The notes below the pieces were generated by a model that was not told where the DNA came from, made no database searches, and worked only from the letters and a program-made list of their open reading frames with translations. The position numbers and the translations under genes are program-made. A DNA stretch of 7,319 bases from Spirochaetaceae bacterium (GTDB lineage Bacteria; Spirochaetota; Spirochaetia; Treponematales; Breznakiellaceae), in the NCBI GenBank assembly GCA_031280705.1, contig JAITGJ010000047.1, positions 1 to 7,319 of the forward strand. The letters are read 5' to 3'. Each line of letters starts with the position of its first letter. The stretch's first letter is position 1. Shown piece after piece: positions 1 to 5,471 of the stretch.

Positions 1-159
1 CGGATTTTGAGCTTGGTTTTTGCGGCCTGCCGCACAACCAGGGCGGCGCTCGACCCCGGAAACTCCGCATCCATGCGGATTTTCCGGGGGGCCTGCGGCG
101 GGGCCTGGCGAACAAATGCCTTACGAGGGAGGCTGCCGGGAATCTTGTATGCCCTGAGG
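1..159. other. Non-coding flank after flgJ with hairpins
   Basis: This stretch follows the flgJ stop on the minus strand and shows no gene I can identify. It contains a small hairpin at 21-34 (TGCGG, 4-base loop, CCGCA) and a much longer inverted repeat at 54-89. The words near 7-45 (TTGAGC, then a GGTTTTTGC...GCACAACC-like palindrome) loosely resemble the repeat at 7041-7071, so this may be a diverged copy of the same intergenic element. A minus-strand frame is open to the window edge, but it has no convincing start. Confidence 0.4.
54..89. repeat. Long imperfect palindrome downstream of flgJ
   Basis: Arms 54-70 and 73-89 pair over 17 positions with a single mismatch and only two bases (CC) between them; the outer part is CCCCGGAAA / TTTTCCGGGG. 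It lies about 70 bases past the flgJ stop, where an operon terminator would be expected. Neither strand has a U-run after the stem, so it is not a classical intrinsic terminator. It may instead stall polymerase, protect a 3' end, or be a repetitive palindrome. Confidence 0.55.
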
Positions 160-588
160 TCAGGCGTAATGTTCCATGAGGCGGCCCCGCTGGCCGGTGA
201 GTTCAAGGTATGCCGTATCGGCAAGGCCAAGCCGCGCATTCCGCGTCAGGTCCCGCGTATACTCATCGTAAAGCATATCCTCGTAAATTTCTCCGGCAAA
301 ACCCGTGTCAATAAGGTTCGTTTTCTGCACGGTGCTCCGCATTCCCTTGACGAGGATTTTAAGGAGGAATGTTTCAAGTTCAAAACACTGTTCGTAGAGT
401 TTGCTGTTTTTGTCGATGACGGGCCGCCGCCCGTCTGCCGCGCCGCCGGACGCCGCTACGGTCTGTTCAAGCGTTTGCGCAAAAGATGCGTCCGCAAAGG
501 ACGCGCCGGATATTCCGGTGGGGCTTCTGCCCGCAAGGGGCGGCGCGGCGCCGGCGGTGTAAACCTGAAGGAGCGAAGAAACTTCCAT
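160..588 (-). CDS. flgJ: FlgJ-like rod-binding protein, muramidase-less
   Basis: Predicted flagellar rod-binding chaperone/scaffold of about 142 residues, acting in the periplasm during rod assembly. The conserved rod-binding core lies at about residues 65-130: a YEQCFELETFLLKIL stretch followed by KGMRSTV, then a YEDMLYDEYTRDL helix and a GLAD motif. This matches the N-terminal domain of enterobacterial FlgJ (the Rod-binding family). The C-terminal peptidoglycan hydrolase domain of two-domain FlgJ (about 310 residues) is absent, as is usual in spirochaetes. Residues 10-60 are Ala/Gly/Ser-rich and probably disordered. The ATG at 588 is preceded directly by a GTG (589-591) that could also be the start. 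There is no clear Shine-Dalgarno. The flgG stop lies only 6 bases upstream, so translation is probably coupled to flgG. It is the last visible gene of the flgF-flgG-flgJ operon. Confidence 0.85.
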   Translation of the reverse strand: MEVSSLLQVYTAGAAPPLAGRSPTGISGASFADASFAQTLEQTVAASGGAADGRRPVIDKNSKLYEQCFELETFLLKILVKGMRSTVQKTNLIDTGFAGEIYEDMLYDEYTRDLTRNARLGLADTAYLELTGQRGRLMEHYA

Positions 589-594
589 CACGCG

Positions 595-1395
595 CTACCG
601 TTTGAGGCCCGTTGCGGTTCCCAGCATATTGTCGCTGGTCTGAATGGTACGGGAGTTGAATTCGTAGGCGCGCTGGGCCACGATGAGGTCTACCATTTCC
701 CGCACTACGGAAACATTCGACATTTCAAGATATTTGTGATAAATCTTCCCCATGCCTTCATAGCCGGGCCGTCCGGGAACAGGCTCCCCGGATGCGGCGG
801 TTATCTTGAAAAGGTTTTCTCCCACGGCGGTCAGGCCCACGGGATTGGGAAAACGGTACAGTTCGATCTGCCCCACTTCAATAGGTTCATTTTCGTTGAT
901 TTCCGGCACCACGACAGAAACCCTGCCGTCCTGCGAAATGGAAAGGCGCTCCGGCAGAAAATTTTCGGGAAGCACCAGATCGGGAAGGAGGCGGTAGCCG
1001 TTGCTGGTAACCATCTGGCCGGTTTCGTCAATCTGAAACGCGCCGTTCCGCGTGTAGGCGTAGCTTCCATCGTATAACTGTATCCGGAAAAATCCTTCGC
1101 CCACAATCGCCATATCGGACACATTTTCTGTTGCCTGGGGCGCTCCCTGCGTAAACATCCGCTGGGTATCCGCCAGCTTGACCCCGTGGCCCATCTGAAT
1201 GCCAACGGGAACCAGCGTATCTTCCGTTGCCGGCGTACCCGCGGTTTTTACTGTCTGGTACAGAAGGTCTTCAAAATCGGCGCGCATTTTTTTGTACCCT
1301 GCGGTATTCACGTTTGCCAGGTTGTTGGAAATGGTGTCGATATTTGCCTGCTGTCCGATCATCCCGGCCGCGCCGGTCCATAAACTTCGTACCAT
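595..1395 (-). CDS. flgG: Flagellar basal-body distal rod protein FlgG
   Basis: Structural protein of the distal rod of the periplasmic flagellum, 266 residues, close to the usual FlgG length of about 260-265. The N-terminal rod domain is clear: LWTGAAGM at residues 5-12, then SNNLANVNTAGYKK, the signature of the FlgB/C/E/F/G family. The middle holds the FlgG-type GEGFF and YTRNGAFQ motifs. The C-terminal rod/hook domain (about 220-266) includes LEMSNVSVVREMVDLIVAQRAYE and a SDNMLG helix. A GTG start five codons upstream (1410) is possible, but the ATG at 1395 has a strong Shine-Dalgarno (GGAGGA at 1401-1406, 5-base spacer) and gives the canonical N-terminus. The gene follows flgF after 51 bases and precedes flgJ by 6 bases, all on the minus strand, consistent with one operon. 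In spirochaetes FlgF and FlgG are close paralogues; position and motifs favour FlgG here. Confidence 0.93.
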   Translation of the reverse strand: MVRSLWTGAAGMIGQQANIDTISNNLANVNTAGYKKMRADFEDLLYQTVKTAGTPATEDTLVPVGIQMGHGVKLADTQRMFTQGAPQATENVSDMAIVGEGFFRIQLYDGSYAYTRNGAFQIDETGQMVTSNGYRLLPDLVLPENFLPERLSISQDGRVSVVVPEINENEPIEVGQIELYRFPNPVGLTAVGENLFKITAASGEPVPGRPGYEGMGKIYHKYLEMSNVSVVREMVDLIVAQRAYEFNSRTIQTSDNMLGTATGLKR

Positions 1396-1400
1396 AAATT

Positions 1401-1406
1401 TCCTCC
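1401..1406 (-). promoter_or_regulatory. Ribosome binding site of flgG
   Basis: GGAGGA on the minus strand lies 5 bases before the ATG at 1395. It fixes the flgG start at 1395 rather than the in-frame GTG at 1410, which the site itself nearly overlaps. It is the only strong Shine-Dalgarno in the window. Confidence 0.85.
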
Positions 1407-1414
1407 ACACTATT

Positions 1415-1438
1415 CGGCGCGCGTCATACTCCGCGCCG
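1415..1438. other. GC-rich hairpin between flgF and flgG
   Basis: CGGCGCG (1415-1421) pairs with CGCGCCG (1432-1438) across a 10-base loop. The hairpin lies between the flgF stop and the flgG ribosome binding site. No U-run follows, so it is not a terminator. It could affect mRNA processing or the relative translation of flgF and flgG, or it could be incidental in GC-rich DNA. Confidence 0.35.
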
Positions 1439-1446
1439 GAAGCCCG

Positions 1447-2298
1447 TTATCCAAATTTCGCCGTCTGGTTGATCAGGACGCCGAGCATGGAATCGCTGCT
1501 CTGAATTATTTTCTGGTTTGCTTCGTATGCGCGGTTCACTTCGATCATCTGCACCATCTCGGTTACCGGGTCAACATTGCTCGCTTCGGTAAAGCCCTGC
1601 ACCACCCGTGGCCGCGTTTCCACCGGCAGCATTTCCGCCGGGCCTGAAACCTCCGTGGCGCGGTAAAGGCTGGACCCCTGTTTTTCAATATAGCGGGGAA
1701 CATCAAATGAGACGATTTTCAGCGTGTCGAGCAGCGCCGTTTCTTCCCAGGCGTTGTTTTCTTTCGACACCATAACCGCCCCGTCTTCGGCATAGACGGC
1801 GTTTATCCAGACATTGCCCTCTTTATCAACCTGAAAATTGTTCGCCTGTACCCGGATGGGGCCGTTTTCCCCCAGGACCGGATACCCCTCTTTGGTTTCA
1901 AGAAACCCTTCCTTGCCAAGCTGAAACGAGCCGTTGCGGGTATAGCGCTCGCCCCAGGGGGTCAGTACCGAAAAAAAGCCGCGCCCGTCCAGGGCAATGT
2001 CCAAATCGCTCCCGGTTTCCTTCATCGCGCCCTGTTGAAAATCGGTAAAAAGTTCGTTGACCTCGACCCCGGTTCCGATTTTTCCGATGATCGGCGCCGC
2101 GTCGCCGGACCCGAAGGGGTGCCGGTACACGCCGTCATCGTCCATGCGGCGCAAAAGCAGTTCCGGGAACGCCTTGTGGGCGGTAACGTCCCTTTTATAG
2201 CCGTCGGTGTCCACGTTGGCAAGATTGTTCGCCACCGCGTCAAGCCGCCACTGCTGGGCCCGCATCCCGCTCGCGCCGGTATACCATCCGCGTATCAT
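1447..2298 (-). CDS. flgF: Flagellar basal-body rod protein FlgF
   Basis: Structural protein of the proximal rod of the periplasmic flagellum, 283 residues. The N-terminus MIRGWYTGASGM followed by NNLANVDTDGYKRD (about residues 26-39) is the conserved rod domain. The middle has LDGRGFFSV and YTRNGSFQ, typical of FlgE/F/G proteins. The C-terminal domain (about 236-283) carries TEASNVDPVTEMVQMIEVNRAYE and a SSDSMLG helix. The homologous spirochaete gene is variously named flgF, flhO (Borrelia) or a second flgG; the order flgF-flgG matches spirochaete rod operons. The ATG at 2298 gives exactly the family's N-terminus, yet no Shine-Dalgarno precedes it. Instead a sigma-28-like -10 box ends 7 bases upstream, suggesting a very short or absent leader. 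It is the first gene of the visible operon. Confidence 0.9.
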   Translation of the reverse strand: MIRGWYTGASGMRAQQWRLDAVANNLANVDTDGYKRDVTAHKAFPELLLRRMDDDGVYRHPFGSGDAAPIIGKIGTGVEVNELFTDFQQGAMKETGSDLDIALDGRGFFSVLTPWGERYTRNGSFQLGKEGFLETKEGYPVLGENGPIRVQANNFQVDKEGNVWINAVYAEDGAVMVSKENNAWEETALLDTLKIVSFDVPRYIEKQGSSLYRATEVSGPAEMLPVETRPRVVQGFTEASNVDPVTEMVQMIEVNRAYEANQKIIQSSDSMLGVLINQTAKFG

Positions 2299-2305
2299 GG
2301 TATTA

Positions 2306-2333
2306 CTATCGGAAGGCGCGGGGGCGGCCTTTA
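2306..2333 (-). promoter_or_regulatory. Sigma-28-like flagellar promoter before flgF
   Basis: On the minus strand TAAA (2330-2333) and TCCGATAG (2306-2313) are separated by 16 bases. The sigma-28 (FliA/WhiG) consensus is TAAA, 15 bases, GCCGATAA, so the -10 matches 6 of 8 and the spacer is one base long. The -10 box ends 7 bases before the flgF ATG, so transcription would begin at or next to the start codon. The position in front of a flagellar operon supports it; the spacer and two mismatches keep it tentative. Confidence 0.45.
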
Positions 2334-2395
2334 GATCCCGAAAACCGGGATTTCACGGCCAATGAACCGCAAAATCCGCCATGTGAACAGGCTCT

Positions 2396-2438
2396 TAGGG
2401 CAACGCTGATTAAATGGACTCTAATCAGCGTTGCCCTA
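2396..2438. repeat. Perfect 17-bp palindrome, terminator-like on plus strand
   Basis: Arms 2396-2412 and 2422-2438 are perfect complements around a 9-base loop. On the plus strand the stem is followed by ATTATTTTTCTC, which looks like an intrinsic terminator, but no plus-strand gene lies upstream to use it. The arm word GCTGATTA resembles the GCACTGATTTA word in the neighbouring palindrome at 2488-2523, suggesting related repeats or the remnant of a small mobile element. Confidence 0.65.
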
Positions 2439-2487
2439 TTATTTTTCTCGTTTTCCTGCGGAAAACTGCGAAAAATCACCTTAAAGT

Positions 2488-2523
2488 AGCACTGATTTAT
2501 TCCCGGTTGAATAAATCAGTGCT
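2488..2523 (-). terminator. Palindrome directly after the Wzi-like gene stop
   Basis: Arms 2488-2502 and 2509-2523 are perfect 15-bp complements with a 6-base loop. On the minus strand it begins 3 bases after the TAA of the Wzi-like gene and is followed by ACTTTAAGG, a weak U-run. It is well placed to end that transcript before the flagellar operon. The stem's lower GC content and its likeness to the 2396-2438 palindrome leave open that it is a repeat element doubling as a terminator. Confidence 0.5.
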
Positions 2524-2526
2524 TCC

Positions 2527-4410
2527 TTAGGGATACCCGGCGCGGAGCGCGTACTTGACGCCCAGGGTAAGCTGGAAATCGGCGGCAAAGCGGCCTTGTA
2601 TATTGCCGTGGTTAATGCTGAAAATAGCGTCCGCTTCTCCATAGACTTCAAGCGTTTTCCATACAACAAGCGAACCGGAAACCGAGGGCGTGAGGGTGAG
2701 GGAGACGGCGTTCCGCGCCGCCGCGCCCGCCGGGTCGGCGTAATTGGCGGTTTCGTGGCGGTCCGTGAGGAAACTGTCGTGCGGCGGGGAAGGGCTGTCC
2801 GCCGAATAAACCATCGACCATGCGGTCCATTTGTCGTGAGTGCCGTGCAGCATCGCCAAAAAATTGAACCGGGCCGTCCACCTGCCCGGGCGGGAGAGGG
2901 AAGCGTGCGCATTAAAAACCAGGGCGTCGCCTCCCCAGCGGTAGCCCAGAAATTCCTCGACAAAGAAATAATTTCCTTCGCCGTTGTAGTAACGGTTCGC
3001 CTTGACAAAACTGTTGCTGTTAAAGCCCGCGGTATTACTCTGGAGATAGAGATACGGTGAAGTATACGCGCTCTCAAGAGACGCCTCGAACAGCAGCTCC
3101 CCCCCCCCCCCCGCCGGGAACGCGGCCCGCGCGCCCAGCATAACGCCGATAGCGTTGGGCGTGGAGGCGGCGTCCCGCTGGGGGCCGTTTTCGGCAATGG
3201 GCAGGGCGAATTGATCCAGCGCGAACTGGGCGTAGAGATTGATACCCCGCGTCAGGGCAAAATCGGCTTCCAGCGCAAGAATCGAATTTTGATTGTCATC
3301 ACGGTACAGATTGTGAAGCAGCATTACCGGACTAAGCTGCGCAAGCCCGACGGTTCCGTTTTTTGACTGATACATGATTGCATCGGTTAATGCCAGGTTC
3401 AGCCGGTTAGCAAAAAAACGCGCCTCGGCCCGGTGCGCGATAAAGAGGCTTACCCCCTTTATTTCCGCGCCGGTGTTCTGTACGCCACTCCAGGCCCCGT
3501 TTGGGTTGGAGGCCGGGATCGGGTTGTAATCGTGGGCGGCGGCATCCCAGCCGAGATAGTATTCGCCGGGATACACAAACGATGAAATGTTGTAGGTGTA
3601 TTTGAAGCGGCCGTTGAACAGCGCGGCCCTGAGATTATTGTGGTAGTGAACATGATCCCCCACAACAAAATTACCCGATTCGCCCGGCCCCCACGAAAGG
3701 CGGTCCCGCCCGGCGGCGGCGTACCAGCCCCGGCCCCCCACGGAAAAAAGCCCCCGGTAGGGAATGTCCGCGTCAAGATCGTGTCCGCCCGCGAGCATGG
3801 GTATATTTACCGAAAACGGGCGGTCTCCCGCCTGGGGCGAAAGGGGAAATTTAACCGCTTCGTCCCGGTTGGCGTAGTAAATCCGCGCGCTTACGGGCCA
3901 CTCAAAGAAAATATAACTGTGCCGCAACAGAAACAGTTCCGCCTCAAGACCCAGGAGGGGATTCATGGTGTTGACGGGACGGTAAAAATGATCGGGCAGA
4001 AAAAAGTCTTCGGTATTTGTGTGCAGATGAATCTCCGGTGAAGGAATAACCGCGATTTCAACCGGACGCCGGGAACCGGTGAGGATCCCGGCAAGATAGT
4101 CGTACCATGCCGTTTCAGCGGGCGTAAAAACTGCCGTATCAAGCCGGTCGAGCATCGCCACAAGTTCGTCTTCGCTCCAGGGGCCGGTGGTGGACGGGAG
4201 CGCAAGCCCCTGCGCGATATAGAGTCCCCGCATGGCCGTCCACACGCCCGAATCAACCGGATATATTTTCCGGTGGCTGCGTTCCCGCGCCGGAAGCCCC
4301 GCCAGGATGGCAAGGAGCAAAACCATACAGGCGAGGAATTTTGCCCCGGAAGGATTGGCCTTTTGTCCCGCGCGGAGGCGCTGTCCGGTGAGTTTTTCGC
4401 AATGCGGCAT
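2527..4410 (-). CDS. Wzi-like outer-membrane beta-barrel with G14 tract
   Basis: Exported 627-residue protein, probably an outer-membrane beta-barrel. A hydrophobic signal segment (FLACMVLLLAILAGLPA, residues 25-41) follows an unusually long, basic N-region of 24 residues, with likely cleavage after A41. Residues 48-110 look helical; the rest alternates aromatic and polar residues as in barrel strands. GRDRLSWGPG (234-243) followed by HYHNNLRAALF, and PVMLLHNLYRDDNQ...LYAQFALDQFALP (361-404), resemble the Wzi capsule-assembly family. I infer that from memory of the family, so a surface-polysaccharide role is only a hypothesis. The ATG at 4410 has an AAAGGA at 4422-4427 with a long 11-base spacer. 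Gly434-437 are encoded by 14 consecutive Gs. Losing one G would read through to a stop at 2481 with a scrambled C-terminus (about 642 residues); gaining one would stop after residue 445. As sequenced, the frame is intact. Confidence 0.75.
   Translation of the reverse strand: MPHCEKLTGQRLRAGQKANPSGAKFLACMVLLLAILAGLPARERSHRKIYPVDSGVWTAMRGLYIAQGLALPSTTGPWSEDELVAMLDRLDTAVFTPAETAWYDYLAGILTGSRRPVEIAVIPSPEIHLHTNTEDFFLPDHFYRPVNTMNPLLGLEAELFLLRHSYIFFEWPVSARIYYANRDEAVKFPLSPQAGDRPFSVNIPMLAGGHDLDADIPYRGLFSVGGRGWYAAAGRDRLSWGPGESGNFVVGDHVHYHNNLRAALFNGRFKYTYNISSFVYPGEYYLGWDAAAHDYNPIPASNPNGAWSGVQNTGAEIKGVSLFIAHRAEARFFANRLNLALTDAIMYQSKNGTVGLAQLSPVMLLHNLYRDDNQNSILALEADFALTRGINLYAQFALDQFALPIAENGPQRDAASTPNAIGVMLGARAAFPAGGGGELLFEASLESAYTSPYLYLQSNTAGFNSNSFVKANRYYNGEGNYFFVEEFLGYRWGGDALVFNAHASLSRPGRWTARFNFLAMLHGTHDKWTAWSMVYSADSPSPPHDSFLTDRHETANYADPAGAAARNAVSLTLTPSVSGSLVVWKTLEVYGEADAIFSINHGNIQGRFAADFQLTLGVKYALRAGYP
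3099..3112 (-). repeat. Poly-G tract (G14) inside the Wzi-like gene
   Basis: Fourteen consecutive Cs on the plus strand (G on the coding strand) encode the last base of Ala433, Gly434-437 and the first base of Glu438. A single-type run this long is far beyond chance in a protein gene and is the classic substrate for slipped-strand mispairing. The present length keeps the downstream frame open. Confidence 0.9.
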
Positions 4411-4610
4411 TTTCGTCTTTATCCTTTATTATCTGTATCGTTTCCGGCGCGTTCCGCCTGACCGCCTTTCCCGGATGCGGAGAGTATGCCATGCCAATAA
4501 ATTAATGACAAGTATGAGGCTGTTGCAAAACTTCAGTTTTGCAACAGCCTCAAGAGTATTTTAAGCGGGAAACGCGGCCCGCGCACGGCCTGTGGAAGCG
4601 GTCCGCGCCG
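4411..4610. other. Spacer between the methyltransferase and Wzi-like genes
   Basis: No gene is seen here. The spacer holds the palindrome at 4515-4552 and, near 4422-4433 on the minus strand, an AAAGGA and a GATAAT that could serve as ribosome binding site and -10 box for the Wzi-like gene. No acceptable -35 element accompanies the GATAAT. Confidence 0.5.
4515..4552. repeat. Perfect 18-bp palindrome with IS-end-like core
   Basis: Arms 4515-4532 and 4535-4552 are perfectly complementary with only TC between them. Each arm contains CTGTTGCAAA, ten bases also found in the terminal repeat of IS6-family elements such as IS26. AGTAT occurs on both sides (4511-4515 and 4555-4559), a possible but asymmetrical target duplication. 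It lies 59 bases past the stop of the upstream minus-strand methyltransferase gene and could end its transcript, though no good U-run follows on that strand. A minimal two-ended transposon remnant is an alternative. Confidence 0.6.
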
Positions 4611-5369
4611 TTACCGTTCAAACAGTTCGTGGAGAAAGAGCGCCGCCGCCTGGGCCACGTTGAGGCTTTCGATATGGCCCGAGCCGGGAATACGGACCAG
4701 GGCGCGGCAGTTGTTCCGCACATCGCCGGGGAGGCCCGTTTCCTCGTTGCCCAGAACCACGGCCACGCCGGCGCCGCTACGGGCGTCCCTGACAATGCCG
4801 CCCAGGTCCCGCAGCCGCAGCCGCGCGCGCACCTCCGCGCCCACGGTAACAACCTCCCGCGAAAGGGCGCGGAGAAAATTCGCCGTGCTCCGTACCCGCC
4901 TGAACGAGACGTGTTCCATGCCGCCCTCGGCGGCGCGGTACGCGGCGGTGCTGAGATGCGCCTCGCCGTCTTCTTCGTTTATCACGATAAAGGCGATTTC
5001 AAAAAACGCCGCCGCGCGGACAATGGCCCCTAGATTAAGGTCGTTTCCCACTGAATGGAGCACAAGCCCGGTTTTGCCCGCGGCCCATGCGTCAATATCT
5101 TCCGGCGCGGCGGGGAGAATTTCCGGCTCTTCTATCATCGCCACCACTCCCTGATGATGGTTCGATTTGCATATCCGTTCGAGTTCTTCTTCATCGCATA
5201 TTTTGTAGGGCCGTTTCCGTTCCGCAAGCCCCTTGCAAACCCGCGAAAAATCTTTCATCCGGTCTTCGCGCAGAAAAAGGCGGTTGATAGTTTCCGGGTG
5301 ATGTTCTCCCACCGCCCGCGCGGCGTTATAACCGCATACGGCAAGTTCCTTTGTCAGCTTATTGTGCAT
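4611..5369 (-). CDS. SpoU/TrmH-family RNA 2'-O-methyltransferase
   Basis: Cytoplasmic enzyme of 252 residues that would transfer a methyl group from S-adenosylmethionine to the 2'-OH of a ribose in tRNA or rRNA. Residues 10-80 form the substrate-binding domain typical of RlmB-like members (VCGYNAARAV near the start, HHQGVVAM at 71-78). The SPOUT catalytic domain shows motif 1 DLNLGAIVRAAAFFE (110-124, with Asn112 and Arg118), motif 2 VVLGNEETGLP (204-214) and motif 3 IPGSGHIESLNVAQAAALF (227-245, with Asn237). These form the trefoil-knot cofactor site, and no key residue is missing. The exact target nucleotide cannot be told from sequence. The ATG at 5369 has no Shine-Dalgarno; a perfect TATAAT ends 5 bases upstream, hinting at a leaderless message. 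It stands alone on the minus strand, divergent from the DUF3943 gene. Confidence 0.88.
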   Translation of the reverse strand: MHNKLTKELAVCGYNAARAVGEHHPETINRLFLREDRMKDFSRVCKGLAERKRPYKICDEEELERICKSNHHQGVVAMIEEPEILPAAPEDIDAWAAGKTGLVLHSVGNDLNLGAIVRAAAFFEIAFIVINEEDGEAHLSTAAYRAAEGGMEHVSFRRVRSTANFLRALSREVVTVGAEVRARLRLRDLGGIVRDARSGAGVAVVLGNEETGLPGDVRNNCRALVRIPGSGHIESLNVAQAAALFLHELFER

Positions 5370-5374
5370 ACGGA

Positions 5375-5380
5375 ATTATA
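5375..5380 (-). promoter_or_regulatory. Perfect -10 box (TATAAT) before the methyltransferase
   Basis: The minus-strand hexamer TATAAT ends 5 bases before the ATG at 5369, so a transcript starting the usual 6-7 bases downstream would begin at the start codon. The -35 position (about 5398-5403, TACACG) matches TTGACA poorly, so the promoter is judged mainly on its perfect -10 and its placement. Confidence 0.5.
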
Positions 5381-5403
5381 CCGCGGCGTGCCCAAACCGT
5401 GTA

Positions 5404-5437
5404 GCGGCCTGCTCAAGCCCTGTTGGGGCGTGAGCCT
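5404..5437. repeat. Dispersed palindromic repeat, copy 1
   Basis: This 34-base unit matches 7015-7048 at 31 of 34 positions, including an unbroken 17-base start (GCGGCCTGCTCAAGCCC). Inside it GCTCAAGCCC (5411-5420) and GGGCGTGAGC (5426-5435) form a stem with one mismatch. It lies between the divergent methyltransferase and DUF3943 genes, and its last base is the first base of the proposed -35 box of the latter. It resembles REP/BIME-type intergenic palindromes. Confidence 0.7.
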
Positions 5438-5465
5438 TGTCAGGGCCGCCGCGCCGTGGTAGCAT
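5437..5465 (+). promoter_or_regulatory. Putative sigma-70 promoter of the DUF3943 gene
   Basis: TTGTCA (5437-5442, 5 of 6 to consensus) and TAGCAT (5460-5465, 4 of 6) are separated by the ideal 17 bases. The -10 ends 6 bases before the ATG at 5472, so transcription would begin at or beside that codon. No Shine-Dalgarno is present, which fits a leaderless message. Confidence 0.45.
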
Positions 5466-5471
5466 CCCCTC

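Noticed and set aside
1..208. Minus-strand frame overlapping the end of flgJ and open to the window edge
   Set aside because: It contains possible starts (TTG near 208, ATG near 75) but no ribosome binding site or family likeness, and it crosses the 54-89 palindrome. About 50 open codons are expected by chance in such GC-rich DNA.
7..1077. A 356-residue open frame on the plus strand
   Set aside because: It runs antisense to flgJ and flgG, whose protein families are unmistakable. The translation shows no recognisable domain; it is open because of the GC-rich codon pattern of the opposite strand.
2481..3197. A 238-residue minus-strand frame overlapping the Wzi-like gene
   Set aside because: Its Arg/Ser/Pro/Thr-rich translation is a typical out-of-frame shadow. 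It matters only as the frame entered if the G14 tract loses one G.
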